NCBI GenBank assembly: GCA_900314255.1
Contig: OMUP01000202.1
Coordinates: 1-53,824, forward strand
Direction: 5' to 3'
Source of the DNA: an uncultured Lachnospiraceae bacterium
GTDB taxonomy: Bacteria; Bacillota; Clostridia; Lachnospirales; Lachnospiraceae
DNA: 53,824 bases
Made by a program: the position numbers and the translations under genes. This document shows, in pieces, positions 32,300 to 41,268 of this stretch. How positions within the stretch are numbered: position 1 is the first letter of the stretch; each line of letters starts with the position of its first letter. The notes beneath the pieces were generated by a model. The model did not search any database, was not told where the DNA came from, and saw nothing but the letters and a program-made list of their open reading frames with translations.

Positions 32300-33241
32300 T
32301 CAGACCAGGCCCACCAGAAACATCTTTTCCGGGACCAGCTCCTCATTTTCATTCCGGTAGACTCCGATAAAATGACCTTTGCTGTCCAGCACACGGACGC
32401 GCCTGAAAGACGCACCCGCGTCACCTTCTGCGCATTTCAAGCTCTGTGTGCCCTGCAGCAGTTTCTCCGGGATGCGTCCGCCATTTACCACGCGGAAATC
32501 GAATTCTTCCGGAACACTCACACATGGCAGATCCTGATAGATATCCTGCACCGGAAGCAGAAGGCTCTCCGCCGTTCCTGCATCGGCAGCTTCCTGGATC
32601 TGCGTGAGCGTCAGGGCATCTTCTGCGTCATAGTGCCCGACTCTGGTGCGCAGCAGACTTTCCATCGCGCCGCCGCAGCCGAGCACATTCCCCACATCCG
32701 CGCAGAATGTGCGCACATATGTGCCTTTGGAGCACTTGATGGTAAAACGCACCTGGTTTGAAGGATTTTCGCCTGTGATGTCCATGTCATTGACGTGGAC
32801 GTTATAAATAATGATGTGACGGGGCTTTCTTTCGACTGTTTCGCCTTTGCGCGCATATTCGTAAAGGCGCTTCCCGTTTACGTGCAGAGCCGAGTACATA
32901 GGCGGAACCTGATCGTACCCGCCGTCAAAGGAATGCAGCGCAGCAAGCACTTCGTCTTTTGTCACCTGTACCGGACTTTTCGTGAGGACGTGGCCGGTCA
33001 TGTCCTGCGTGTCGGTCGTTATGCCCAGCTGCAGGACAGCCTCATACGTTTTCACACCGTCTGTCAGGTCATCAATTGCTTTTGTCGCGCGGCCGACGGC
33101 CACCAGCAGCACGCCTTCCGCCTCCGGATCAAGCGTTCCTGCGTGGCCGATGTGCTTTTCGTGAAGCATGCCGCGAAGCTTCCGGCAGACATCAAAAGAG
33201 GTATATCCCTTTTCCTTGAAGATATTGAGAACTCCGTCCAT
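32300..33241 (-). CDS. truB: tRNA pseudouridine(55) synthase
   Basis: A 313-residue enzyme that makes the T-loop pseudouridine of tRNAs. The catalytic aspartate is in HAGTLDPEAEGVLLVAVG (about 32-49); GTYVRTFCADVG is the second conserved block. It starts three bases after the nrnA stop, and its CAGGAG site lies in the last nrnA codons, so translation is coupled. Confidence 0.95.
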   Translation of the reverse strand: MDGVLNIFKEKGYTSFDVCRKLRGMLHEKHIGHAGTLDPEAEGVLLVAVGRATKAIDDLTDGVKTYEAVLQLGITTDTQDMTGHVLTKSPVQVTKDEVLAALHSFDGGYDQVPPMYSALHVNGKRLYEYARKGETVERKPRHIIIYNVHVNDMDITGENPSNQVRFTIKCSKGTYVRTFCADVGNVLGCGGAMESLLRTRVGHYDAEDALTLTQIQEAADAGTAESLLLPVQDIYQDLPCVSVPEEFDFRVVNGGRIPEKLLQGTQSLKCAEGDAGASFRRVRVLDSKGHFIGVYRNENEELVPEKMFLVGLV

Positions 33242-33244
33242 CCG

Positions 33245-34216
33245 TCACTCCTGCCGCTTCTTTTCCTCCAGCTGCTGCTCAATCATCGCCGAAATCTCAT
33301 TGATAATCGAGCGGGACCGGCCCGATGCCGTGAATCCGGCAGCTCTCGCGTGTCCGCCGCCGCCGCATGCGGCAGCAATTTTTGCGACATCGATGAAATT
33401 CTTGGACCGGAGACTTACCTTGTACACTCCCGGATCTGTTTCATACAGAAAGATCGCCACTTCGACGCCTTCCGTCAGGCGCAGCTGCTCGATGATGCCG
33501 CCCAGATCTGCCCCTGTGACACCGTAAAATTTCATGACTGACTGCGGGATGACGGAGAAAATGCACCGTCCGTCAAAGAACAGCACGCTCTCGAGAAGCG
33601 CCCGGCCGAGAATCTGGTTCTGGATGTACGTTTTCGAGTAAAAACTGCTGTCAATGATGAACGCCGTATCCAGTCCTCTTGACATCAGATCGCCGGCGAT
33701 TTCCATCGTGTGGCGGCTGGTGCAGGAATACTTGAACACACCCGTGTCGTGGACAATGCCGGTGTAGAGGCACTCAGCCGTGTTTTTCCCGATCCGCTCC
33801 GACTCCATCAGATCATAAAGAATCTCGCAGGTTGAGCTGGCATCCGGTAAAATCACATTGGCATCTGCAAAGTCCCCTGCATTGCTCTTGTGATGATCAA
33901 CGCAGAGTGTCCGGGGAGCCGCCTGGTAAGCCGCCAGGAACGGCTCGATTCTGTCCGGCGTCGAACAGTCGCAGATCAAAAAAAGGTCGTATGCGGCGTC
34001 CGGGAGAAGCTCCGTGTGAATCTCGCCGCACCCCGGCAGAAATGTCAGTTCCTTCGCCGGCTTCTGCAGATAAACATCCGTGTGAATCTCCGGATGATTT
34101 TCCTTCATATAGTTGAGAACCGAGAGGACAGCGCCCGTGGCATCTCCATCCGGGTTTACATGTGCCGTAACGGCCATCCGTCTCACTCCTGGCAGATACT
34201 CCTCAAGCTTCTTCAT
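33245..34216 (-). CDS. nrnA: DHH-family phosphoesterase (NrnA-like oligoribonuclease/pAp phosphatase)
   Basis: About 323 residues. DHH motifs are HVNPDGDATG (about 16-25), ICDCSTPD, CVDHHKSN and the metal aspartate in HDTGVFKY; the C-terminal DHHA1 domain carries GGGGHARAAGF. NrnA proteins finish the degradation of short RNAs and dephosphorylate pAp; this neighbourhood and length match that group. The ATG at 34216 overlaps the end of rbfA by 14 bases; an ATG at 34282 is in frame but lies far inside rbfA. truB follows directly. Confidence 0.88.
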   Translation of the reverse strand: MKKLEEYLPGVRRMAVTAHVNPDGDATGAVLSVLNYMKENHPEIHTDVYLQKPAKELTFLPGCGEIHTELLPDAAYDLFLICDCSTPDRIEPFLAAYQAAPRTLCVDHHKSNAGDFADANVILPDASSTCEILYDLMESERIGKNTAECLYTGIVHDTGVFKYSCTSRHTMEIAGDLMSRGLDTAFIIDSSFYSKTYIQNQILGRALLESVLFFDGRCIFSVIPQSVMKFYGVTGADLGGIIEQLRLTEGVEVAIFLYETDPGVYKVSLRSKNFIDVAKIAAACGGGGHARAAGFTASGRSRSIINEISAMIEQQLEEKKRQE

Positions 34217-34613
34217 CTTCCGTTTCCTCTCCGGCTTCCCGGCGCTTTTCCTCGGCGGCCTTGTCCTTTGCGATGACATCATCGATCAGTTTGCTCATCC
34301 GCACGCCGTTTTCGATCGAGCGGTCAGCAACAAATGTGAGCTCCGGCGTATTGCGGAGGTTGACATCTGCCGCCAGCTCTCTGCGGATAAATCCGGCCGC
34401 GCTGCGAAGTCCCTCCATGGTTTTTTCACGTTCTTCATCACCGCCCAGGACACTGATCATGACCTTGCAGGTCTTGAGATCCGGGGCCACATATACATCC
34501 GTCACGGACGTGAGCGGTGCAATTCTCGGATCCTTCAGGTTCCGGATGATTCCGGAAAGAGATCTCTGAACCTCCGCATTGATCCGCACGTTTTTTCGGC
34601 TGTTTTTACGCAT
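34203..34613 (-). CDS. rbfA: Ribosome-binding factor A
   Basis: A 136-residue 30S assembly and cold-adaptation factor with a single KH-like domain. Its start MRKNSRKNVRINAEVQRSLS and block VYVAPDLKTCKVMISV are typical. The C-terminal tail is acidic (EEKRREAGEETEDEEA). CAGGAG precedes the ATG. It follows infB, but a weak terminator-like hairpin lies between them. Confidence 0.94.
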   Translation of the reverse strand: MRKNSRKNVRINAEVQRSLSGIIRNLKDPRIAPLTSVTDVYVAPDLKTCKVMISVLGGDEEREKTMEGLRSAAGFIRRELAADVNLRNTPELTFVADRSIENGVRMSKLIDDVIAKDKAAEEKRREAGEETEDEEA

Positions 34614-34643
34614 AAATACATCTCCTGTATGGCCTGTGTCTGT

Positions 34644-34687
34644 AAAAAGCGGGTCCTGCCGCTTAAAAAAGTTGTGACAAGACCCGC
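34644..34687 (-). terminator. Weak terminator-like hairpin between infB and rbfA
   Basis: On the minus strand GCGGGTC (34687-34681) pairs with GACCCGC (34655-34649) across a 25-base loop, then TTTTT. The long loop makes it doubtful or leaky, since rbfA probably depends on read-through. Confidence 0.45.
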
Positions 34688-34712
34688 ATATGTATTATAC
34701 CGTTTTTTCTGT

Positions 34713-37700
34713 TTACTTTCTCGGAACTTCAACCATTTCGGACGCTTCTACCGTGTCGCCCTCGGCAAATCCGCCGAAGTTCTCGAACACAATGCCGCAC
34801 TCCAAGCCGGCCTTGACTTCCTTTGCCTCATCCTTGAAACGCTTGAGAGACGAAATCTTTCCTTCGAAAATCTTGTCCTTTCCGCGGAAAATGCGGGCTG
34901 TGGACTTCGAAGTGATGCGCCCGTCGGTGACCAGAGCACCTGCGATGTTGCCGACACCGGAGGCCTTGAAGATCTGCCGGATTTCCGCATGACCCATGAT
35001 CTTCTCCTCGTAGATCGGCTCCAGCATGCCCTTCAGGGCATCCTGAACATCCTCGATCGCGTTGTAGATGACCGTGTACAGACGGATGTCGACATTCTCC
35101 TCGTCTGCTGCAGCCTTCGCCTGGTTCTCCGGCTTTACATTAAAGCCGATGATGATGGCGTTGGACGCCGAGGCGAGAATGACATCAGACTCGTTGATGT
35201 TGCCGACGCCGGCGTGGATAACCTTGACCACGACTTCGTCGTTGGAGAGCTTGAGAAGACTCTGCTTCACGGCTTCCACGGATCCCTGCACGTCTGCCTT
35301 CACGATCAGGTTCAGTTCCTTGACCTTTCCGGCCTTGATCTGACTGAACAGATCCTCAAGCGATACGCGCTTCTTGGATTCCTCAACCAGCTGCTTCTTG
35401 CCCTGCGTGATAAATGTCTCCGCAAAGCTTCTCGCTTCTCTCTCCGTGTCAAATGCCTTCAGCACCTCACCGGCATTCGGAACGCCGTTAAGGCCCTGAA
35501 TTTCAACCGGAACAGACGGGCCGGCTTCGCGCACGCGCTTGTTCTTGTCATTGGTCATGGCGCGGACGCGGCCGTAATGCTCGCCCGCTGCCGCGAAGTC
35601 GCCAACATGCAGTGTGCCTTTCTGAACCAGTACGGTTGCGACCGGACCTCTGCCCTTGGAGAGCTGCGCCTCGATGACGATACCGCGTGCGTCGCGGTCC
35701 GGATTTGCGCGCAGATCCAGGATATCGGCCGTCAGCATGATGGTCTCCAGAAGATCATCGACACCTTCGCCGGTCTTGGCGGATACCGGGCAGAACTCCG
35801 TGTCCCCGCCCCAGTCCGTTGCGACAAGTCCGTACTCGACAAGTTCCTGCTTTACCTTCTCGACGTTCGCGTTCGGCTTATCGATCTTGTTGACTGCCAC
35901 GATAATGGTGACGTTGGCAGCTTTCGCATGGTTGATTGCTTCGATAGTCTGCGGCATGACACCGTCATCCGCGGCCACAACCAGAACTGCGATATCGGTT
36001 GCCTGGGCGCCGCGCATACGCATGGCGGTGAATGCTTCGTGTCCCGGGGTATCCAGGAACGTGATCTGTCTGCCGCTCTTCGTCTTGACCGTGTACGCAC
36101 CGATGGCCTGCGTGATACCGCCGGACTCCTTCTCGGTGACGTGCGATTTGCGGATATAGTCCAGAAGGGATGTCTTGCCGTGGTCGACGTGACCCATGAC
36201 GCAGACAACCGGCGGACGCGGCTTGAGATCCTTCGGATCTTCTTCCGGCTCCTTGAGCAGTTCCTCGATCGGATCCTTGACGATTTCCTTCTCGCACAGG
36301 CAGTTGTATTCAAGAGCCAGCTGCTCGGCAGTGTCGTAATCGATCTCATCGTTGATCGTGACGGCCTTGCCGGAAAGGAAGAGCTTCTTGACGAGCTCTG
36401 CCGCCGGAACCTTCAGCAGATCTGCAAAATCAGAAAGCGTGATGGATGCCGGAACCGTGATTGTGCGGATGGAATCCTCTTCCTTCTTCTTCTGCTGTTT
36501 CTTGTGACTCTGTTTGGTGAGTGCGGTCAGATTTTCCTTCTCATCATCCAGGATCTCTTCTCTCTTGTGATTATCTCTGCGGCGGGAGTAGTTCTTTGCT
36601 TCCGGACGCGATGCGGCGCCGAATCCGCTCTCCGCAGCGCCCTGTCTCTTCGGAGCGCCCGGACGGGAATTTGCCCCGAAGCCTCTTCCCTGCGGAGCTC
36701 TGTCCTTGTTGTAACCGCCTTCCTGGCGGTCATTTCCGCGGAATCCGCCCTGACCGGACGTATTTCTGGAACGGAATCCGGACTGAGATGAGCCCTGGCC
36801 GCCGCGGCTGTAACCGCCTGAATAAGAACCGCGCTCGCGGTTTCCCTGGCCGTTTCTCTCGCCTCCGTTCCGGTTGTAGCCGCCCTGGCCCGAATAGCTG
36901 TTTCGGCGGTAACCGCCGTTTCTGTCGCCGCTTCTGCGCTCCGAGTTTCCGGTGCGGGCGCTCTGTCTTGCCTTCTGCAGTTCGCGCATCTGGGCAAATA
37001 CATTCTGTCCGACCTTCAGATCGTCGCTCGGCTTTCCAGTCGGAGCCGCCTCGCTCTTTACTTCCTTTGCCGCCGGCTCTGTCTTCGGCTTCTCTTCCTT
37101 TACAGGCTTCGCCGGTTCTTTTGCCTTTTCCGGTGCAGCAGCCTGCGCTTTCGGAGCACGTCCTTCCTTGTGCTCCGCTTCGGCAGCCGCCTTTTTTTCT
37201 GCCGTGGCTGCAGCAGGCTCAGAAACCGCCTTCGGCTCCACGACCGCTTCCGCTGCTTTCGGCTTTTCAGCTTCGCTCTGAACGGGTGCCTTTGTCTCCT
37301 CAGCAGCTGCCGCCTTTTCACTGACCGGCTTTGCTTCTTTTGCAGTCTCCTGGCTCTCCTGATTCAGAGCAGCAGCCTTTGCATTACGGCTGCGGATCTG
37401 CTCGAGCATTTCTTCCTGCGTCAGTTCTTTTGCCTCTTTTACCGGTGCTGTGCGCTCCTGCTCCTCTTCCATAGCAGCGCGCTGCTTTGCCGTGATCGGG
37501 CGTCTTGCCGCCGGCTTTGCGCCGCCGTTTTTCCTGCCCGCACTGCGGTCAGAATTTTTCCGGCCGCTGCCCTGTCTGTTCCCCGTGAATGCGCCGGAAT
37601 GGCCTGCATTTCCGGACTGACGGAAATCGAAATGGAAGAAGGTGCGCGTCTTCTTCTGCTTGTCATCAGCGGCCTTGGCCTGCGCAGTCTTGTTCTCTTC

Positions 37701-37913
37701 TCTCTGTTCCGGCTTCTTTTCCGGATTTTTCTCGTTGTCTGCCACTTTCCTGTCTGTACCCTTCTTCTTTCCGAACTTTTCACGGACCCTTTCGGCTTCT
37801 TCCTCCGTCAGGCCGCTGGAAGCTTTGTATTCTACATCCGCCGTACTCAGAAAATTCACGATGTCTCTTGAATTCTCAATTCCCAGTTCTTTTGCCAGTT
37901 CATAGATTCTCAT
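34713..37913 (-). CDS. infB: Translation initiation factor IF-2
   Basis: A 1066-residue GTPase that brings initiator tRNA to the 30S subunit. It has an IF2-N module at residues 1-50, a long Ala/Glu/Lys-rich linker (about 55-315), a Gly/Arg/Asn/Ser/Tyr-rich segment (about 318-450) with repeated GGY, RGG-like and SGQGG units, a second IF2-N module (about 480-535), then the G domain: GHVDHGKTS (near 571), [17 protein letters not shown] and SAKTGEG, and domains II-IV to the end. It is much longer than B. subtilis IF-2 (716) because of the disordered N-terminal part. TAGGAGGAGG precedes the ATG. Confidence 0.97.
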   Translation of the reverse strand: MRIYELAKELGIENSRDIVNFLSTADVEYKASSGLTEEEAERVREKFGKKKGTDRKVADNEKNPEKKPEQREENKTAQAKAADDKQKKTRTFFHFDFRQSGNAGHSGAFTGNRQGSGRKNSDRSAGRKNGGAKPAARRPITAKQRAAMEEEQERTAPVKEAKELTQEEMLEQIRSRNAKAAALNQESQETAKEAKPVSEKAAAAEETKAPVQSEAEKPKAAEAVVEPKAVSEPAAATAEKKAAAEAEHKEGRAPKAQAAAPEKAKEPAKPVKEEKPKTEPAAKEVKSEAAPTGKPSDDLKVGQNVFAQMRELQKARQSARTGNSERRSGDRNGGYRRNSYSGQGGYNRNGGERNGQGNRERGSYSGGYSRGGQGSSQSGFRSRNTSGQGGFRGNDRQEGGYNKDRAPQGRGFGANSRPGAPKRQGAAESGFGAASRPEAKNYSRRRDNHKREEILDDEKENLTALTKQSHKKQQKKKEEDSIRTITVPASITLSDFADLLKVPAAELVKKLFLSGKAVTINDEIDYDTAEQLALEYNCLCEKEIVKDPIEELLKEPEEDPKDLKPRPPVVCVMGHVDHGKTSLLDYIRKSHVTEKESGGITQAIGAYTVKTKSGRQITFLDTPGHEAFTAMRMRGAQATDIAVLVVAADDGVMPQTIEAINHAKAANVTIIVAVNKIDKPNANVEKVKQELVEYGLVATDWGGDTEFCPVSAKTGEGVDDLLETIMLTADILDLRANPDRDARGIVIEAQLSKGRGPVATVLVQKGTLHVGDFAAAGEHYGRVRAMTNDKNKRVREAGPSVPVEIQGLNGVPNAGEVLKAFDTEREARSFAETFITQGKKQLVEESKKRVSLEDLFSQIKAGKVKELNLIVKADVQGSVEAVKQSLLKLSNDEVVVKVIHAGVGNINESDVILASASNAIIIGFNVKPENQAKAAADEENVDIRLYTVIYNAIEDVQDALKGMLEPIYEEKIMGHAEIRQIFKASGVGNIAGALVTDGRITSKSTARIFRGKDKIFEGKISSLKRFKDEAKEVKAGLECGIVFENFGGFAEGDTVEASEMVEVPRK

Positions 37914-37940
37914 ACCGACCTCCTCCTAAGAATGAGCCTT

Positions 37941-38267
37941 TCAGGGCGACATCAGTTTCCGGATCTGTCCTGCAAATCCCGGATCCGTGACCACTGCCAC
38001 GGATCGGAACGACTTTCCGCAGAACTTTCCGAGTTCATCTTTTGTTCCCAGCCGGATGCACGCAACATTCCGGTATGCACTCATATCTGTGAAATGCTTT
38101 ACCGTGTTGTCTGAAGCATCCTCTGAAATAATGACAAGCGCCGCCTTTCCCTTTTTCAGTGCATTCTCGGCGGAAAATTCTCCGCTGCAGCTTTTCCCGG
38201 CTCTGGTGGCCAGTCCGAGCATGCCAAGCGCCTTGTCTCTGGGAGTCTTCTGATCAATGCTGCTCAA
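37941..38267 (-). CDS. ylxQ: L7Ae-family RNA-binding protein (YlxQ-type)
   Basis: About 108 residues with the L7Ae/L30e fold; LGLATRAGKSCSGEF and AALVIISEDASDNT are the family blocks. The L7Ae family contains K-turn RNA-binding proteins. The proposed start is TTG at 38267, overlapping the end of ylxR by 14 bases, with GGAG about ten bases upstream; the frame is open earlier but only inside ylxR. It lies between ylxR and infB, the standard Firmicute order. Confidence 0.85.
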   Translation of the reverse strand: MSSIDQKTPRDKALGMLGLATRAGKSCSGEFSAENALKKGKAALVIISEDASDNTVKHFTDMSAYRNVACIRLGTKDELGKFCGKSFRSVAVVTDPGFAGQIRKLMSP

Positions 38268-38529
38268 GTTTTTCCAGCTCCTCCCCAAGCTCCTCGTACA
38301 CCCGGGGCGGAACATTTTCCCGGAATGCTTTGTTCAGGCCGCCTGTCATCTTTGCTTTCTTCAGACACTGCGGATCGCGGCAGATGTAAGCGCCCCGCCC
38401 GTTTTTCCGTCCGGTCGGGTCAAGGGCAAACGTTCCATCCTCGAGCCTGACGATCCGGATCAGTTCCTTTTTTGGTTTTGCCGTGCGGCATCCGACGCAC
38501 TGACGCATCGGAATCTTTTTCTCTGCCAA
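38254..38529 (-). CDS. ylxR: YlxR/DUF448 protein (RnpM-type)
   Basis: A 91-residue protein with MRQCVGCRTAKPKKELIRIV and GRGAYICRDPQC, the usual YlxR blocks. B. subtilis YlxR has been reported as an RNA-binding modulator of RNase P. The start is TTG, nine bases after CAGGAG. It follows nusA by 24 bases and overlaps ylxQ. Confidence 0.92.
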   Translation of the reverse strand: MAEKKIPMRQCVGCRTAKPKKELIRIVRLEDGTFALDPTGRKNGRGAYICRDPQCLKKAKMTGGLNKAFRENVPPRVYEELGEELEKLEQH

Positions 38530-38553
38530 ACAATCACACTCCTGTCTGTTCCG

Positions 38554-40011
38554 TTATTCGCCTTCGGAATCCCCCGATTCCTCCGGAGATGTCTCTGCCT
38601 CAGACGCCTCCGTATCTTCCGCGGCTTCCTCTCCGCTTTCTTCCGGAGAGCTTTCCTCACCGGCCTCCGCCGGCATATCGCCGTCATCAAGATAAATGCG
38701 GTCTTCCTCCGGATTCTCCTCGTACTCTTCTTCGCCTTCGAATTCTTCGGCTGCGTCCGGATTGGCTTCGTAGAACTCACTCTCTGACTTGATGTCGATG
38801 TGGTAATTGGTCAGCTGCGCCGCAAGTCTTACATTCTGGCCGGTCTTGCCGATTGCAAGAGAAAGCTGATCATCCGGAACGATGACAATTGCCTTGTTGG
38901 CGCTGTTGTTCTGCCGTCTGCGCCCTTCCGGAATCTCCTGTGCCTCGTCGTCCTCGTTGATCTCACCGAAGATCTGGCTGACCGATGCCGGGCTCAGGGC
39001 ATTGCCGATGAAAATGGCCGGGTTCTCGTCCCATGCGACAACATCGATCTGTTCGCCGCCCAGTTCATTTACAATCGTGCGGACGCGGGTTCCGCCCGGT
39101 CCTACGCAGGCGCCGATCGGATCGACATTCGGGTCATTGCTGCTCACGGCGATCTTTGTGCGGCTCCCCGCCTCGCGGGCGATGGAGCGGATCTGCACAA
39201 TGCCGTCGTGGATCTCGGAAACCTCTTCCTCAAACAGCTCCTTGACGAGCTCTTTGGCGGTTCTTGAAACTTCGATGACCACACCGGCCTTTCCGCCGTC
39301 TTCTACCTTCTGGATGTACACGCGGATGTGCTCGCCCGGGTGATACACCTCGCCGCGGATCTGATCCTTCTCCCGCAGCATGGTCGGTGTGCGGTATTCC
39401 TCCGATTCATCCTGTCCGGCTCTTCTGCCCGGCGTGATGGTATCGCTTCTCAGGTTGATGAGAATGTCGCCGTGATCGGTAACTCTCTCGACCTTGCCTG
39501 TAACGATGTGGCCGACCATCGGCGCGAACTCGTTGACGATCGCTTCCTTTTCCTTCTCGCGGATCTTCTGGATGATCGTGCTCTTAGCCTTCTTCGCGGC
39601 CGTTCTCTTGAATTCGTCCGCGCGCATTTCCAGGCGCATCACCGAGCCGATCTGCGCGGAAGGATCAAGCTGTCTTGCCTTTGTGATCCCGATATTCATC
39701 CACTTCTCCGGAGACGTTCTGTGGTCCTCGTCGGAAACGACGGTTCTCTCGGAATAAATGTGGATCTTTCCGGTCTCATGGTCAATATCGACTTCGACAT
39801 TCGTGGCTTTCTTCGCGCTGGTGCTTACAGTCTGGCGGCGGGAATCTCCCTGCTTTTTCTCGTATTCCGCCTTGTATTCTTCCTTGAGCGCGTCTTCGAT
39901 CGTCTGGAACATCAGTTCCTTGCTGATTCCCTTTTCCTTCTCGATCAGATCGAGTGCCTCGAGAAGCTGCTTCCCGGAATCGACGACCGCATCTTTCTTC
40001 TTTCCAGCCAT
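38554..40011 (-). CDS. nusA: Transcription termination/antitermination factor NusA
   Basis: A 485-residue factor: N-terminal RNA polymerase-binding domain (about 1-130), S1 domain (GHIVTGKVERVTDHGDILI, near 150), KH1 with GACVGPGGTRVRTIVNELGG and KH2 with LSLAIGKTGQNVRLAAQL. It controls pausing and termination. The final stretch of about 75 residues (from about 408) is almost entirely Glu, Asp, Ser, Ala and Pro, a strongly acidic tail absent from the short Bacillus protein. AGGAGG precedes the ATG. It sits between rimP and ylxR. Confidence 0.97.
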   Translation of the reverse strand: MAGKKKDAVVDSGKQLLEALDLIEKEKGISKELMFQTIEDALKEEYKAEYEKKQGDSRRQTVSTSAKKATNVEVDIDHETGKIHIYSERTVVSDEDHRTSPEKWMNIGITKARQLDPSAQIGSVMRLEMRADEFKRTAAKKAKSTIIQKIREKEKEAIVNEFAPMVGHIVTGKVERVTDHGDILINLRSDTITPGRRAGQDESEEYRTPTMLREKDQIRGEVYHPGEHIRVYIQKVEDGGKAGVVIEVSRTAKELVKELFEEEVSEIHDGIVQIRSIAREAGSRTKIAVSSNDPNVDPIGACVGPGGTRVRTIVNELGGEQIDVVAWDENPAIFIGNALSPASVSQIFGEINEDDEAQEIPEGRRRQNNSANKAIVIVPDDQLSLAIGKTGQNVRLAAQLTNYHIDIKSESEFYEANPDAAEEFEGEEEYEENPEEDRIYLDDGDMPAEAGEESSPEESGEEAAEDTEASEAETSPEESGDSEGE

Positions 40012-40032
40012 TTTTCCTAAATCCTCCTGTAA

Positions 40033-40500
40033 TCAGCCGACAAATGCCAGACGGATGAGCGCAAGGTCTTTCCTGGCAAACGTCTGCTGTGAGCCGTCTT
40101 CCATCCCAAGCGTCACGTGGTCCGCGTCAGCTTCGTTCAGAACGGCTGTGAACTCCTTCATTCCGTTCTTCGCTTCATAGAGTCTGACATCGACCTTGCG
40201 GCCGATGCTGTTCTCAAAGTCCCGCGGGCGCTTCAGCACTCTCGTGAGCCCGGGTGAGCTCACCTCGAAAGTGTAGGCGTCCTGAATCAGATCTGACTTG
40301 TCCAGAATCTCGCCGGCATCCCGGCTGACTGCCTCGCAGTCATTGATGTTGACACCGCCGTCCTTGTCAATCGTAAGCCTGAGGTACCAGTCTCTGCCTT
40401 CTCTGGTGTACTCACAGTCCCAGAGTCTTACGCCGTGCGCCTCAAGAACCGGCGCAAACAGCCTGGCGGCTTCGCTCTCAATCCTGTCTTTTGCTTTCAA
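40033..40500 (-). CDS. rimP: Ribosome maturation factor RimP
   Basis: About 155 residues with the RimP blocks LRLTIDKDGGVNINDCEAVSR-like core (around residues 44-64) and TFEVSSPGLTRVLKRPRDF. It is needed for 30S maturation. The TTG at 40500 is preferred, with AAAGGAG five bases upstream; the GTG at 40527 has no site. It is the first gene of the nusA-infB operon and lies just after the tRNA terminator. Confidence 0.93.
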   Translation of the reverse strand: MKAKDRIESEAARLFAPVLEAHGVRLWDCEYTREGRDWYLRLTIDKDGGVNINDCEAVSRDAGEILDKSDLIQDAYTFEVSSPGLTRVLKRPRDFENSIGRKVDVRLYEAKNGMKEFTAVLNEADADHVTLGMEDGSQQTFARKDLALIRLAFVG

Positions 40501-40555
40501 ATACGTCTCCTTTGCGCAGATCTGCACTTCCCGCCGTACCCGGCGCCGGACCTAA

Positions 40556-40586
40556 TAAAAAGAGTGAACCTTGCGGTCCACTCTTT
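40556..40586 (-). terminator. Terminator after tRNA-Glu
   Basis: On the minus strand a 12-pair stem, AAAGAGTGGACC (40586-40575) with GGTTCACTCTTT (40570-40559), closed by a GCAA tetraloop and followed by further T residues. Confidence 0.9.
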
Positions 40587-40601
40587 TCACTGATATCCGA
40601 G

Positions 40602-40673
40602 TAGCTTCTAGGAGAGTCGAACTCCTGTCTTCGCCGTGAGAGGGCGACGTCTTAACCACTTGACCAAGAAGCC
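40602..40673 (-). tRNA. tRNA-Glu (anticodon CTC)
   Basis: A 72-base cloverleaf on the minus strand: acceptor GGCTTCT with AGAAGCT (G1-U72 wobble), D stem GTC/GAC, anticodon stem TCGCC/GGCGA around the loop CTCTCAC, so the anticodon is CTC, T stem AGGAG/CTCCT with loop TTCGACT, and discriminator A. The CCA end is not encoded. It has its own promoter and terminator and reads GAG codons. Confidence 0.93.
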
Positions 40674-40691
40674 ATTCGCTCGCGCTCATTT

Positions 40692-40720
40692 AATATACAC
40701 AATATGGGTCATGATTGCAA
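40692..40720 (-). promoter_or_regulatory. Promoter of tRNA-Glu
   Basis: On the minus strand TTGCAA (40720-40715) and TATATT (40697-40692) are spaced 17, placing the start site about a dozen bases before the tRNA. Confidence 0.65.
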
Positions 40721-40749
40721 GCACTTTTTTCGGAATTTTAAAAACTTTT

Positions 40750-41226
40750 TCAGGACGCCGCAAAAATCGCCCCGAAAATCCCAGCTGACGCAAGTCCCAT
40801 GATGACGCCGGCGATGACAACGCCCAGCAGAACGGCCACGGTGCTCTTCCTGAATCCCATGTCAAGAATCGACGCCGCCAGCGTTCCGGTCCACGCCCCG
40901 GTGCCCGGAAGCGGGATTCCCACAAAAAGCATCAGCGCCACGAACAGACCTCTGCCCGCCTTCGCCTTCAGTTTGTCGCCGCCTTTCTGTCCCTTTTCAA
41001 GGCAGAACGTAAAGAACTTTCCGATGAAACGCTTGTCCTTTCCCCACTCGAGCAGCCGTCTCGCGAACAGGTAGATGAACGGGACCGGGACCATGTTTCC
41101 GATGACGCTCACAATATAGGACTGCAGCAGCGGCAGCTGCAGCGCCTGCGACACGGGGATCGCACCGCGCAGCTCCACCAGCGGGACCATGGAGATCAGA
41201 AAGATCCACAGATATTTCTTGAACAT
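40750..41226 (-). CDS. Small multidrug export-like membrane protein (COG2426)
   Basis: A 158-residue membrane protein with four to five hydrophobic segments. The start MFKKYLWIFLISMVPLVELR-GAIP and the block GIPLPGTGAWTG are characteristic of the COG2426 family, annotated as putative small multidrug export proteins without much experimental support. It lies 42 bases after polC and ahead of the tRNA gene. No clear terminator follows. Confidence 0.82.
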   Translation of the reverse strand: MFKKYLWIFLISMVPLVELRGAIPVSQALQLPLLQSYIVSVIGNMVPVPFIYLFARRLLEWGKDKRFIGKFFTFCLEKGQKGGDKLKAKAGRGLFVALMLFVGIPLPGTGAWTGTLAASILDMGFRKSTVAVLLGVVIAGVIMGLASAGIFGAIFAAS

Positions 41227-41268
41227 TCGATATCCTCAGCTTTCCAGTCTTTTTCCGGTACTCTTGTC

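Noticed and set aside
34113-36791. An 892-codon open frame antisense to rbfA and infB
   Set aside because: It starts inside nrnA, lies wholly opposite strongly recognised genes and matches no family. Long shadow frames are expected opposite GC-rich coding sequence.
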